From: Yoonia sp. SS1-5
Lineage (GTDB): Bacteria > Pseudomonadota > Alphaproteobacteria > Rhodobacterales > Rhodobacteraceae
NCBI RefSeq assembly: GCF_038443705.2
Contig: NZ_CP151767.2
Coordinates: forward strand, 3,525,501-3,589,500
Length of the DNA stretch: 64,000 bases
Direction: 5' to 3'
Within the stretch, counting starts at the first letter, position 1. Each line of letters opens with the position of its first letter. The translations under genes were made by a program, and so were the position numbers. The notes under the pieces are model-generated. The model was not told where the DNA came from, did no database searches, and saw nothing but the letters and a program-made list of their open reading frames with translations. Positions 55,066 to 63,506 of this stretch are shown here, piece after piece.

Positions 55066-55164
55066 AGCGTTGTGCGAAAAATCTGAATCACCTAACGCTG
55101 CCTGAAATCAAAGATTTCAACGCGTTACGGGATGCACGAAGTCTCGGATATTTCGTTAAACGCT
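55066..55164. repeat. 99-bp nested palindromic element downstream of sdhB
   Basis: Three levels of inverted repeat share one centre. Outer arms are AGCGTTGTGCGAAAAATC (55066-55083) and its imperfect partner at 55147-55164 (14 of 18 match). Middle arms are TGAATCACCTAACGC (55084-55098) and 55122-55136 (12 of 15). The inner hairpin TGAAATC / GATTTCA (55103-55109, 55113-55119) is perfect. The element begins right after the sdhB stop. It resembles a small mobile palindrome or RNA structure rather than a simple terminator. Confidence 0.72.
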
Positions 55165-55189
55165 ATAGACCTGCGATGCACGGACGAGG

Positions 55190-55201
55190 GGCTTGACCCT
55201 A
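55190..55201. repeat. Partial copy of the GGGTC/GACCC palindrome at a stop codon
   Basis: GGCTTGACCCTA has the right arm of the 16-bp palindrome intact and a degenerate left arm. Its last three bases (CTA) are, on the minus strand, the TAG stop of the aldo/keto reductase gene, as seen in the full copies at 211 and 5158. Confidence 0.5.
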
Positions 55202-56182
55202 GCAGTACTGTTCCGGGGCACGTGACTGGGCGGCACTGTATCTGTCCCCCCATGCCCAGCCCACGGGAAGTACCGCGTCAATTTTTGCCTGCAGGTCAGG
55301 TGTCAATATAATGTCGTCTGCCATTGCCCAGTCTTTGATATGGGCAGCAGACCGGCTGCCGGGGATCGGAATGATGTGATCCCCTTGCGCCAGCACCCAT
55401 GCAAGCGCCAAGGCTGGAACACTGGCCCCATATTCATCCGCAATCATGTGAAACGCCATGGCCCGATTTTTGTTTTGAACCCAGTTTTCGCCCTGAAACC
55501 GGGGCATTTCTGTGCGGAACGGCCCGAAATCCGGGTGATCGGGATCTATGACATTGCGGCCAAACACCCCGCGCGCCAATGGCGAAAACGCAACGAAGCT
55601 GACGCCAAGCCGCGCACATTCATCCAGCAAACCCAACTCGGGTAAGCGGGTCCAAAGCGAATATTCGTTCTGCACCGCGCGCACCGGCGTTTCTGCATGG
55701 GCCTGTCGCAGTGTCGTCGGGGATATCTCGGACATGCCCCAGCCACCGATTTTGCCCTTGTCGATCATCCTGCCCATGAAACCGGCAACATCGGCAATCG
55801 GGATCGCCTGTTCCCGCCTGTGAATGTAGAAGACATCCACCCTTTCAACACCAAGCCGATTTAGCGAGCCATCCAACTCGGCCTCCAGATAGGTCGGATC
55901 GTTGTTGACGGGATGATCCGGATCGCGCTGGATGCCAGCCTTGGTCGCGATGCTTGGCCTGGCACCGCGGGCGTCGATCCATTGCCCAACGACCTGCTCT
56001 GAAATATGCGGGCCATAGACATTTGCAGTGTCGAAATGTGTGATCCCTGCCGCCCATGCGGCATCCATCGCGGCAAAGCTGGTGGACGGGTCGGTATCGC
56101 CCGACATGCCACCGAAAGACATGCACCCCAGACCAATTGCGCCGACATCGGGTCCGCAAGCACCAAGCGTACGCATCTTCAT
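55199..56182 (-). CDS. Aldo/keto reductase family oxidoreductase
   Basis: A TIM-barrel NADPH-dependent oxidoreductase of 327 residues: '[15 protein letters not shown]', the catalytic Asp-Tyr in '[20 protein letters not shown]', Lys in '[11 protein letters not shown]', His in '[14 protein letters not shown]', and the cofactor site '[16 protein letters not shown]'. It resembles the AKR subgroup that includes YakC/PLP-type reductases, without a known substrate. The start overlaps the deoD stop (ATGA); a second ATG two codons on is possible. Stop codon lies in a partial palindrome. Confidence 0.87.
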   Translation of the reverse strand: MKMRTLGACGPDVGAIGLGCMSFGGMSGDTDPSTSFAAMDAAWAAGITHFDTANVYGPHISEQVVGQWIDARGARPSIATKAGIQRDPDHPVNNDPTYLEAELDGSLNRLGVERVDVFYIHRREQAIPIADVAGFMGRMIDKGKIGGWGMSEISPTTLRQAHAETPVRAVQNEYSLWTRLPELGLLDECARLGVSFVAFSPLARGVFGRNVIDPDHPDFGPFRTEMPRFQGENWVQNKNRAMAFHMIADEYGASVPALALAWVLAQGDHIIPIPGSRSAAHIKDWAMADDIILTPDLQAKIDAVLPVGWAWGDRYSAAQSRAPEQYC

Positions 56183-56883
56183 GCGAAGGCCGCCGACAAC
56201 GCAATTTCGACCATATCACCGAAAGAACGTTCTCTGTCTTTAGACGGCAGCGCTTCGTGGGTAATAAGGTGGTCGCTGACCGTCAGCACCGCCAGCGCCC
56301 GGCGCCCATGACGGGCCGCAAGATTGTAGAGTTCGGCGGCTTCCATCTCGACCCCCAGGATGCCGTGACGGATCATCTGGTCGTTTAAGTCGGGGCGTTC
56401 GTCATAAAACACATCCGAGGAATAAATGCCCCCCACATGTGTTGCGACGTTCTTTTGCTGGGCCGCTGCATACGCTGCAGATAAAAGGCCGTAATCGGCG
56501 CAAGGCGCGAAATTCAGATCCTTGAAGATACCACGTGAAGGGGTCGATATGGTCGATGCTGTCATTGCGAGAATGATGTCGCGCATGCCCACATGCTTTT
56601 GCATACCGCCGCAAGATCCGATGCGGATCAGGGTCTGTGCGTCGTAGTCTGCGATCAGTTCATTTGCATAGATCGACAGCGATGGCATTCCCATGCCTGA
56701 TCCCTGGATCGTGACGTCATGCCCATTCCATGTGCCGGTAAAGCCCAGCATGCCGCGGACTTCGTTCACGCATTTTGCATTTTGCAAAAATGTTTCGGCT
56801 GCCCATTTGGCCCGATACGGGTCGCCCGGCATCAATACGGTTGGGGCGATATCCTCTTTCGGGGCACCAATGTGGATGGTCAT
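56179..56883 (-). CDS. deoD: Purine-nucleoside phosphorylase (DeoD type)
   Basis: A hexameric-type phosphorylase of 234 residues that splits purine (deoxy)nucleosides with phosphate. It begins '[26 protein letters not shown]' (phosphate-binding Gly/Asp-Arg), then '[17 protein letters not shown]', 'RIGSCGGMQ', '[14 protein letters not shown]' and the catalytic Asp in '[14 protein letters not shown]'. Translationally coupled to the aldo/keto reductase gene downstream. Confidence 0.93.
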   Translation of the reverse strand: MTIHIGAPKEDIAPTVLMPGDPYRAKWAAETFLQNAKCVNEVRGMLGFTGTWNGHDVTIQGSGMGMPSLSIYANELIADYDAQTLIRIGSCGGMQKHVGMRDIILAMTASTISTPSRGIFKDLNFAPCADYGLLSAAYAAAQQKNVATHVGGIYSSDVFYDERPDLNDQMIRHGILGVEMEAAELYNLAARHGRRALAVLTVSDHLITHEALPSKDRERSFGDMVEIALSAAFA

Positions 56884-56969
56884 GTCGCAGTTCCCTTCTT
56901 ATACGCGTCCACCTTACGGTGATTGCGCAAAAAGGGGGAGGGCGAATAAACCGCCCTCCGACCGTGATG

Positions 56970-57311
56970 TCAGATTTCCATGCTCTCTGGCGAGGTGCCA
57001 GCCGCAATAGCGGATTTGAACCATTCTGGCTGGCGTCCTTTGCCTGTCCACGTCTGATCCGCGTCTTTTGGATTGCGATATTTTGCGACAGAGGGTGATT
57101 TGGCCGCGGCACGTTTCTTGCGTGTCTTGGGTGCTGCCTGCGGCTCACCCGTGATTTCGGCCAGGGAAAAACCATGTGCGGCTGCAGCCTTTTCAGCGGC
57201 GGCGAGCGCAGCTTTCTTTTCTTTTGTAGCGACCCTGGACAGCGCCTTCTCAACGTTGAGTTTCAACTTTTCGAGCTCTTTACGACTCATAGATTTAAGG
57301 TCAGGCTTCAT
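56970..57311 (-). CDS. H-NS/HvrA family nucleoid-associated protein
   Basis: A 113-residue H-NS-type protein. The N-terminal helix 'KSMSRKELEKLKLNVEKALSRVATKEKKAALAAAEKAA' provides oligomerisation; a basic linker ('KTRKKRAAAK') is followed by the conserved DNA-binding C-terminus 'YRNPKDADQTWTGKGRQPEWF'. In Rhodobacter the homologue HvrA tunes photosynthesis and nitrogen-fixation genes; here the targets are unknown. The ATG at 57309-57311 fits the family; an upstream in-frame start is not supported. Monocistronic. Confidence 0.9.
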   Translation of the reverse strand: MKPDLKSMSRKELEKLKLNVEKALSRVATKEKKAALAAAEKAAAAHGFSLAEITGEPQAAPKTRKKRAAAKSPSVAKYRNPKDADQTWTGKGRQPEWFKSAIAAGTSPESMEI

Positions 57312-57419
57312 TACGATCTCCGGAATGTATTGATTGGGGGGCCATAACACTTGGCCAAGCGGACATCATCCGTAAAACATACGGTACTTATACAAAAGTA
57401 TACGAATTGTTAAAGGGCG

Positions 57420-59387
57420 CTATTCCGCCGCGACCGAGCCCGGATCGACCAATGTGATGATATCGCCCATGATCTTGTTCAGCTCAAAATCCTTTGGCGT
57501 GTAGATTTTCGCGATACCCATCGCGCGCAATTCGGCGGCGTCATCCTCGGGAATGATACCGCCAGCAATCACCGGAATATGTCCCAGCCCTGCGGCATTC
57601 ATTTTTGCCAGAACTTCGCGCAATAACGGGATGTGAGACCCCGACAGAATCGATAACCCAATAACATGGACCTGTTCGTTTTGGGCGGCATCAACGATTT
57701 CATCCGGTGTTAGCCGAATACCTTCATAGGTAATTTCCATGCCGCAGTCGCGCGCGCGCGCGGCAATTTGTTCGGCACCATTGGAATGACCATCGAGCCC
57801 CGGTTTGCCAACCAGAAATTTAAGCCGGCGCCCCAATGCCGCACTGACCCGGTTCACATCTTCGCGCAAGTCATCCAGACCCTCAGTCCGATTGGATGGA
57901 TTGCTGCTGACCCCGGTCGGCGCGCGATATTGGCCAAAGACGGCGCGAATAACATCGGCCCATTCGCCCGTCGTCACACCCGCGCGCGCGCAAGCAATCG
58001 AGGCGGGCATGATATTTGTCCCGTCGTGGGCAGCATTCCGCAGCCCGGCAAGTGCATCGGTGACAAGTGCTTGATCCCGGTCGCTTTTCCATGCCGCCAG
58101 CCGTTTCAATTGATCAGCCTCGGCCTGGGGGTCGGCAATCATGATTGCATCGTCACCAGCAGTCAGGGGCGAAGGCTCGCCCGTTTGCCACTTGTTGACG
58201 CCAACGACCGTCGTTTGCCCCTTTTCGATGCCGCTGATACGGGCCGCATTGCTTTCGACCAGACGGGATTTCATATAGGCAATGGCACCGACAGCCCCGC
58301 CCATACCATCAATCTGCGCCAATTCCGCGCGCGCGCCGTCCTTTAGCGCAGCAACCTTGCGGTCAATCGCCGGATTGCCGTCAAAAAGATCGTCGAATTC
58401 CAGAAGGTCGGTCTCGTACGCCAGAATCTGTTGCATCCGAAGTGACCATTGCTGATCCCATGGCCGGGGTAGGCCCAACGCCTCGTTCCACGCTGGTAAT
58501 TGTACTGCACGTGCACGGGCCTTTTTCGAAAGCGTCACAGCCAGCGTTTCCAGCAGGATGCGGTAGACATTGTTTTCGGGCTGCTGTTCGGTCAGCCCAA
58601 GTGAATTCACCTGCACACCATAGCGGAAACGCCGGTATTTCGGGTCCTCGACGCCATAACGGGTTTCGCAGATTTCGTCCCATAATTCGACGAAAGCCCG
58701 CATTTTACAAAGCTCGGTCACAAAGCGGATGCCGGCATTGACGAAAAACGAAATGCGCCCGACCATTGCCGGAAAATGCTCTGCGGGAACTTTGCCTTTC
58801 AGGTCATCAAGAACCGCTGTGGCTGTGGCCAATGCAAAGGCGAGTTCCTCTTCCGGCGTCGCGCCTGCCTCTTGCAGATGATAGGAACAGACATTCATCG
58901 GGTTCCATTTTGGCAAATGCGCCCGCGTATAAGCGGCCACGTCGGTAATCATGCGCAACGATGGCTCTGGCGGGCAGATATACGTGCCGCGCGACAGGTA
59001 TTCCTTGATGATGTCATTTTGGACGGTGCCTTGCAGGGCGCTGATATCGGCACCTTGTTCCTCGGCGACCGCAATATAAAGCGACAGCAACCAGGGCGCT
59101 GTCGCATTAATCGTCATGGATGTGTTCATCTGATCCAGCGGAATGTCGTCGAACAGCGCACGCATATCACCCAGATGGCTGACCGGCACGCCAACCTTGC
59201 CGACCTCGCCTTTTGCCAAGACGTGATCGCTGTCATATCCGGTCTGTGTGGGCAGATCGAAGGCAACCGACAGCCCGGTTTGCCCCTTTGCGAGGTTCCC
59301 GCGATACAATGCGTTTGAGGCCGCCGCAGTCGAATGGCCCGCGTAAGTTCGAAAAAGCCACGGGCGGTCTTTCTGCGTTTGCGACAT
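57420..59387 (-). CDS. ecm: Ethylmalonyl-CoA mutase
   Basis: An adenosylcobalamin-dependent mutase of 655 residues that converts ethylmalonyl-CoA to methylsuccinyl-CoA in the ethylmalonyl-CoA pathway (MeaA in Methylobacterium). The N-terminal substrate barrel starts 'DRPWLFRTYAGHSTAAASNALYRGNLAKGQTGLSVAFDLPTQTGYDSDH'; the C-terminal B12 domain has the base-off cobalt-ligand motif 'GLDGHSNGAEQI' (Asp-x-His-x-x-Gly). The ATG at 59385-59387 has 'GGAG' 8 bases upstream. A 13-bp palindrome 26 bp upstream of the start also occurs before ccr. Confidence 0.93.
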   Translation of the reverse strand: MSQTQKDRPWLFRTYAGHSTAAASNALYRGNLAKGQTGLSVAFDLPTQTGYDSDHVLAKGEVGKVGVPVSHLGDMRALFDDIPLDQMNTSMTINATAPWLLSLYIAVAEEQGADISALQGTVQNDIIKEYLSRGTYICPPEPSLRMITDVAAYTRAHLPKWNPMNVCSYHLQEAGATPEEELAFALATATAVLDDLKGKVPAEHFPAMVGRISFFVNAGIRFVTELCKMRAFVELWDEICETRYGVEDPKYRRFRYGVQVNSLGLTEQQPENNVYRILLETLAVTLSKKARARAVQLPAWNEALGLPRPWDQQWSLRMQQILAYETDLLEFDDLFDGNPAIDRKVAALKDGARAELAQIDGMGGAVGAIAYMKSRLVESNAARISGIEKGQTTVVGVNKWQTGEPSPLTAGDDAIMIADPQAEADQLKRLAAWKSDRDQALVTDALAGLRNAAHDGTNIMPASIACARAGVTTGEWADVIRAVFGQYRAPTGVSSNPSNRTEGLDDLREDVNRVSAALGRRLKFLVGKPGLDGHSNGAEQIAARARDCGMEITYEGIRLTPDEIVDAAQNEQVHVIGLSILSGSHIPLLREVLAKMNAAGLGHIPVIAGGIIPEDDAAELRAMGIAKIYTPKDFELNKIMGDIITLVDPGSVAAE

Positions 59388-59412
59388 GTTGGGCACTCCG
59401 GAATCGTTTGGC

Positions 59413-59425
59413 GTAATTTAATTAC
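59413..59425. promoter_or_regulatory. GTAATTTAATTAC palindrome upstream of ecm
   Basis: A 13-bp palindrome (arms GTAATT/AATTAC around one base) lies 26-38 bp upstream of ecm and about 100 bp upstream of the divergent acyltransferase gene. The same palindrome, with A at the centre, occurs at 60922-60934 in front of ccr, the other signature gene of the pathway. No further copy was found in the window. Confidence 0.65.
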
Positions 59426-59524
59426 CTGTTTGACCTGATATATGAAATTTTGTGGCTCTGTCAATTCGCTGCATTGCGGCATGGCGGGATTTACGCCGCG
59501 TCGGTTCCCTGTCACCTTGCAGCA

Positions 59525-60925
59525 ATGACGCAAACCGTTTCCATGCCGCTTTGGGCATTTGTTCTTATTTTGCTTTTTGCCGCGGTGACGTTTGCGTCCC
59601 ACTTTCTGTTTCCGTCTGTCAGGTGGTTTTTTCGCAAGCGTGCCGAACGGGTCATTGCCCGCGTTAACCAACGCCTGCAGCGCCCGATCGAGCCGTTCAA
59701 GCTGGCCCGCCGGTATGACATGATCCAGCGACTTCTTTACGACCCCGAGGTTGCGCAAGCCGTTGCGGATCATGCGTTGCAAGAAGGCGTTCCCGAGAAT
59801 GTCGCCTTTGAAAAGGCGCAGAAATACGCCCGCGAGATCGTGCCGTCATTTTCGGCGACGGCCTATTTCAGTGTCGGCATCAGGTTGGCACGCTGGCTGT
59901 CAAAGTCCCTTTATCGTATCAAGCTGGGCACGTTCGAGCGTGAGCAGCTGGAACATATCGACCCCAACGCCACGGTCATCTTTGTGATGAACCACCGCAG
60001 CAATATGGATTACGTGCTAGTGACCTATCTGGCGGCGAATGCGGGTGCGTTGTCTTATGCCGTTGGCGAATGGGCCCGGGTCTGGCCCCTTTCGGGGATC
60101 ATCCGGGCGATGGGCGCGTATTTTATCCGCAGACGCTCGCGCGGGGCATTATACCGCAAGGTGCTTGCCCGTTACGTTCAGCTGGCAACACGGGGCGGCG
60201 TAACGCAGGCCATGTTCCCCGAGGGCCGGCTAAGCCTGACGGGACGCACCGCGCCGGCCAAGCTTGGCCTGCTGAACTATATTATCGAGGATTTTGACCC
60301 CGCCAAACGCGAGGTCATCTTTGTTCCTGTCGCGCTGAATTATGACAGGGTGCTGGAAGATACGTTTCTTATTGCCGCTGACAAGTCGGGCAAGCGCAGG
60401 TTCCGACCCCCATTATGGACGGTCATTCGCGGCCTGAGCTGGTATCTTTGGTCGCGCTTGCGCCGCCGGTTTCGTCTGTTTGGCACCGCCTCTGTCAGTT
60501 TTGGTCAGCCTCTTGAACTATCCGCATTCGTCAACGCAACTGGCGGGGACATGACGACTGCCGTCGCTGACGAGCTGATGCAGCGGATCAACCGTGTTGT
60601 GCCGGTGCTGGGCGTTCCCCTGGTCGCACGGCAATTGCTCGCAACGCCCGAAACAACCAAGGACGAGCTGATCGCGGCTATCGGCAGAACCATTCAATGC
60701 CTGACCGGCAGGCAAATTCCGGTACCGCGGCGCAAGACAGATGTCGTTGTGACGGATGCGCTGGACCATCTTGTTTTGCGCAAGCTGGTACATGTGGAGG
60801 CTGGCCGGATCCGGGCTGCTGACGATGCCGCGGACGTGCTGAGCTATTACGCCAATTCAATCGCACATCACTTTGACAGCAAGGATGATGTTGAGGGCGC
60901 TGAAATTTCTGCGCTCGCAAAGTAA
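59525..60925 (+). CDS. PlsB-like glycerol-3-phosphate/1-acylglycerol-phosphate acyltransferase
   Basis: A membrane-associated acyltransferase of 466 residues. After one N-terminal membrane helix ('PLWAFVLILLFAAVTFASHFLFP') it shows acyltransferase motif I 'VFVMNHRSNMDYVLVTYL' (His-x4-Asp), motif II 'GAYFIRRRSRGALYRKVL', motif III 'AMFPEGRLSLTGR' and motif IV 'VIFVPVALNYDRV'. The C-terminal part extends as in PlsB-type GPATs. It probably makes (lyso)phosphatidic acid for membrane lipids. The ATG at 59525 starts a good N-terminus. It lies between ecm and ccr and may share regulatory sites with them. Confidence 0.85.
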   Translation: MTQTVSMPLWAFVLILLFAAVTFASHFLFPSVRWFFRKRAERVIARVNQRLQRPIEPFKLARRYDMIQRLLYDPEVAQAVADHALQEGVPENVAFEKAQKYAREIVPSFSATAYFSVGIRLARWLSKSLYRIKLGTFEREQLEHIDPNATVIFVMNHRSNMDYVLVTYLAANAGALSYAVGEWARVWPLSGIIRAMGAYFIRRRSRGALYRKVLARYVQLATRGGVTQAMFPEGRLSLTGRTAPAKLGLLNYIIEDFDPAKREVIFVPVALNYDRVLEDTFLIAADKSGKRRFRPPLWTVIRGLSWYLWSRLRRRFRLFGTASVSFGQPLELSAFVNATGGDMTTAVADELMQRINRVVPVLGVPLVARQLLATPETTKDELIAAIGRTIQCLTGRQIPVPRRKTDVVVTDALDHLVLRKLVHVEAGRIRAADDAADVLSYYANSIAHHFDSKDDVEGAEISALAK

Positions 60926-60934
60926 TTAAATTAC
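60922..60934. promoter_or_regulatory. GTAATTAAATTAC palindrome upstream of ccr
   Basis: A 13-bp palindrome overlapping the stop codon of the acyltransferase gene, 109-121 bp upstream of ccr. It differs only in its central base from the site upstream of ecm. A shared regulator of the two genes is the simplest reading. Confidence 0.65.
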
Positions 60935-61042
60935 AAAAATAGCAATCATTGGGTTGCAATATTGCGAAGCCATCTAGTATTTATCCGGCAAGCGGCCGAT
61001 TCTGCGGCGCGGCAATAGTGGAAATTTATTATGGAGACTGAC

Positions 61043-62335
61043 ATGGCCCTCGACCAATCTGCACCGACGGAGGCTTACAACGCACCGCAAAAGGATCTCT
61101 ATGAAGTGGGTGAAATGCCGCCCTTGGGCCATGTACCCGCGCAGATGCATGCCTGGACCATTCGCCGCGAACGGCATGGAGAGCCAGAGCAGGCCTTTGA
61201 AATCGAGACCGTGGCCTGTCCGAAGCCTGACAGCAACGAGGTGCTGGTTTTGGTGATGGCTGCCGGTGTGAACTATAACGGCGTCTGGGCCGGTTTGGGA
61301 ATTCCGATCAGCCCGTTTGATGTCCACAAGGCCGATTATCACATTGCCGGTTCTGATGCTGCTGGCATCGTCTGGGCGGTCGGCGACAAGGTCAAGCGGT
61401 GGAAAGTCGGCGATGAGGTGGTCATCCATTGTAACCAGGATGACGGCGATGACGAGCATTGCAATGGCGGCGATCCGATGTTCTCTGAAAGTCAGCGTAT
61501 CTGGGGTTATGAGACCCCCGATGGGTCATTTGCACAGTTTACCTGTGTCCAGTCGCAACAATTGATGCATCGTCCCCAACACCTGACCTGGGAAGAGAGC
61601 GCCTGCTACACGCTGACGCTGGCAACTGCGTATCGGATGTTGTTCGGACATGAGCCACATGACCTGAAACCGGGCCAAAACGTTCTGGTCTGGGGGGCAT
61701 CAGGTGGTCTGGGGTCTTACGCGATTCAGTTGATCAACACGGCCGGCGCAAACGCAATCGGTGTGATCAGCGACGAAAGCAAACGCGACTTTGTCATGTC
61801 GCTGGGCGCCAAGGGTGTTATCAACCGCAACGACTTTGCCTGCTGGGGCCAGCTGCCGACGGTGAACACCCCCGAATACAATGCCTGGCTGAAAGAGGCC
61901 CGCAAATTCGGCAAGGCGATATGGGAGATTACCGGCAAGGGCGTCAATGTCGACATGGTCTTTGAACATCCGGGCGAGGCCACATTCCCGGTGTCATCAC
62001 TGGTCTGCAAGAAAGGTGGCATGGTGGTGATCTGCGCCGGGACAACCGGGTTTAACTGCACATTCGACGTCCGCTACATGTGGATGCACCAAAAACGCCT
62101 GCAAGGAAGCCACTTTGCCCACCTCAAACAGGCAAGTGCTGCCAACAATCTGATGATCGAACAGCGGCTGGATCCGTGCATGTCCGAGTGCTTTAGCTGG
62201 GATGAGATTCCGCAAGCCCATACGAAGATGCGCAAGAATGAACACAAGCCCGGAAATATGGCGGTACTTGTGCAAGCGCCTGTAACGGGGCTGCGCACGT
62301 TTGAGGATACATTGGAAGCGGCGAAAAACCGCTAA
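61043..62335 (+). CDS. ccr: Crotonyl-CoA carboxylase/reductase
   Basis: Key enzyme of the ethylmalonyl-CoA pathway, reductively carboxylating crotonyl-CoA with NADPH and CO2 to ethylmalonyl-CoA. The 430-residue medium-chain dehydrogenase/reductase shows 'HIAGSDAAGIVWAVGDKVKRWKVGDEVVIHCNQDDGDD', the NADPH loop 'LVWGASGGLGSYAIQLI', 'NVDMVFEHPGEATFPVSSLV' and 'KRLQGSHFAHLKQASAAN', near-identical to the Rhodobacter sphaeroides enzyme. The ATG at 61043 has 'GGAGACTG' upstream; an ATG four codons earlier is part of that region. Followed by a strong terminator. Confidence 0.97.
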   Translation: MALDQSAPTEAYNAPQKDLYEVGEMPPLGHVPAQMHAWTIRRERHGEPEQAFEIETVACPKPDSNEVLVLVMAAGVNYNGVWAGLGIPISPFDVHKADYHIAGSDAAGIVWAVGDKVKRWKVGDEVVIHCNQDDGDDEHCNGGDPMFSESQRIWGYETPDGSFAQFTCVQSQQLMHRPQHLTWEESACYTLTLATAYRMLFGHEPHDLKPGQNVLVWGASGGLGSYAIQLINTAGANAIGVISDESKRDFVMSLGAKGVINRNDFACWGQLPTVNTPEYNAWLKEARKFGKAIWEITGKGVNVDMVFEHPGEATFPVSSLVCKKGGMVVICAGTTGFNCTFDVRYMWMHQKRLQGSHFAHLKQASAANNLMIEQRLDPCMSECFSWDEIPQAHTKMRKNEHKPGNMAVLVQAPVTGLRTFEDTLEAAKNR

Positions 62336-62357
62336 CTTCGGCGCCAAAACGGACAGG

Positions 62358-62391
62358 GGGGTGTAGTCATCATGACTATACCCCTTTTTTT
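62358..62391 (+). terminator. Rho-independent terminator of ccr
   Basis: GGGGTGTAGTCA (62358-62369) pairs with TGACTATACCCC (62373-62384) through 12 bp with one G-U pair and a 3-base loop, then seven T residues. It begins 22 bp after the ccr stop. Confidence 0.93.
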
Positions 62392-62495
62392 ATTGAATTT
62401 TCGGGCGACAATTTTGAACATCCGTCTACTCGCTATTATTGGGGGGTATAAAGACGCTAGTAAATGTTTCAGATTTAGAATGCTACTATAGGTTG

Positions 62496-62510
62496 TTAAC
62501 GCTCTGTTAA
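62496..62510. promoter_or_regulatory. CtrA-type box upstream of the luxR operon
   Basis: TTAA-CGCTCTG-TTAA matches the CtrA consensus TTAA-N7-TTAA exactly. It lies 23 bp upstream of the small gene preceding luxR, in AT-rich promoter-like DNA. A second perfect box lies between luxR and luxI. Confidence 0.65.
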
Positions 62511-62532
62511 TCATTAGTGAGGGACACTAGTA

Positions 62533-62748
62533 ATGGGACATGAATGGATTATTGACGTACTTGCCGATCTAAAATCTTTTGCAAAGAAAAATGACCTGCC
62601 GCTGTTGGCAGCGCAACTTGATGATACTGCACTGATTGCATCAGCAGAAATAAGTACGATTTTTGAACGGACGTCTCCAATGAAGCGAGGAGATTGTGCT
62701 GGAACTGGAACGATTTTTAACAGCCCTGGAGCAGGCCGACGCGCTTGA
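62533..62748 (+). CDS. Small conserved protein preceding luxR
   Basis: A 71-residue frame. The first 45 residues ('MGHEWIIDVLADLKSFAKKNDLPLLAAQLDDTALIASAEI') form two amphipathic helices that recur in short proteins encoded next to roseobacter LuxR homologues; the last 25 residues have low complexity and overlap the luxR start. The frame runs 53 bp into luxR, implying translational coupling. 'GTGAGGGA' precedes the ATG. Function unknown; a modulator of LuxR is a guess from position only. Confidence 0.65.
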   Translation: MGHEWIIDVLADLKSFAKKNDLPLLAAQLDDTALIASAEISTIFERTSPMKRGDCAGTGTIFNSPGAGRRA

Positions 62749-63484
62749 GAAAATCCAGGAAATTACTGTTGGTTTGCGGGATCACTTCAAGATCGACCAT
62801 ATTGTCTACCATTGGGTAAGTTCCGATGGTGAGCAATATGGTTTCGGAACCTACGATCCGGCATGGGCGGCGCGGTATACTGAAAAGGAATACCTGCGTG
62901 TTGATCCGGTTATCATCGGCTGCTTCCAGCGATTTGATCCGGTTGACTGGAAGAAACTGGACTGGTCGTCAAAGGCAGCCCGCGCCTTTCGACGTGATGC
63001 AATTGAACACGGGATCGGCAACCAAGGGTTTTCGATACCGATCCGCGGGCCCAATGGGCAGCTGGCTTTGCTGACGGCCTCACACTCGACCGACGATGCG
63101 ACCTGGGACAAGATCACGGGCACCTACCAACGGGACTGGATTCTGATTGCGCATTACCTCAACCAAAAAGCGCTGAAGCTGGAAAAAGGCCGCACACCTG
63201 AACCCGTGCGCGCCTTGTCACCGCGCGAGACGGATGCGTTGACCTATTTGGCTATGGGATACAGCCGGGGCCAGGTCGCGGATCTGCTGAAAATCTCGGA
63301 ACACACATTGCGGGCCTATATCGAAAGTGCCCGTTTCAAGCTGTCTGCGCTGAATACAACACATGCCGTCGCGCGCGCCATCAGCGAGGGGCTGATCGTC
63401 GTGGGTGGGGCCGCACGCGCCGCCGAAGGCGGTTGGCCCGGCCGGGACGAGCACCAAAACCTGCCGAGCGCGGCGAATAGTTAA
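62696..63484 (+). CDS. LuxR-family autoinducer-binding transcription factor
   Basis: A 262-residue quorum-sensing regulator. The N-terminal domain has the acyl-homoserine-lactone pocket residues in 'YHWVSSDGEQYGFGTYDPAWAARYTEKEYLRVDPVI' (conserved Tyr, Trp, Asp) and the C-terminal GerE-type helix-turn-helix 'LSPRETDALTYLAMGYSRGQVADLLKISEHTLRAYIESARFKL'. The GTG at 62696, preceded by 'GAGGAG', is chosen. It overlaps the small gene upstream and is followed by a luxI gene, so they form a paired sensing system. Confidence 0.92.
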   Translation: MLELERFLTALEQADALEKIQEITVGLRDHFKIDHIVYHWVSSDGEQYGFGTYDPAWAARYTEKEYLRVDPVIIGCFQRFDPVDWKKLDWSSKAARAFRRDAIEHGIGNQGFSIPIRGPNGQLALLTASHSTDDATWDKITGTYQRDWILIAHYLNQKALKLEKGRTPEPVRALSPRETDALTYLAMGYSRGQVADLLKISEHTLRAYIESARFKLSALNTTHAVARAISEGLIVVGGAARAAEGGWPGRDEHQNLPSAANS

Positions 63485-63490
63485 CTTTCG

Positions 63491-63506
63491 TTAAGAATTG
63501 GTTAAC
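63491..63506. promoter_or_regulatory. CtrA-type box upstream of luxI
   Basis: TTAA-GAATTGG-TTAAC is a perfect CtrA consensus including the trailing C. It lies 83-98 bp upstream of the luxI start and a few bases after the luxR stop. Its right half-site overlaps the left flank of a palindrome centred on GCCACGCGTGGC. Confidence 0.7.

Noticed and set aside
60944-60960. GGTTGCAATATTGCGAAG upstream of ccr as a short-chain-acyl-CoA regulator site
   Set aside because: It is weakly symmetrical (TTGCAA/TTGCG) and loosely like TTTGCAA-type motifs, but too degenerate and single to support.
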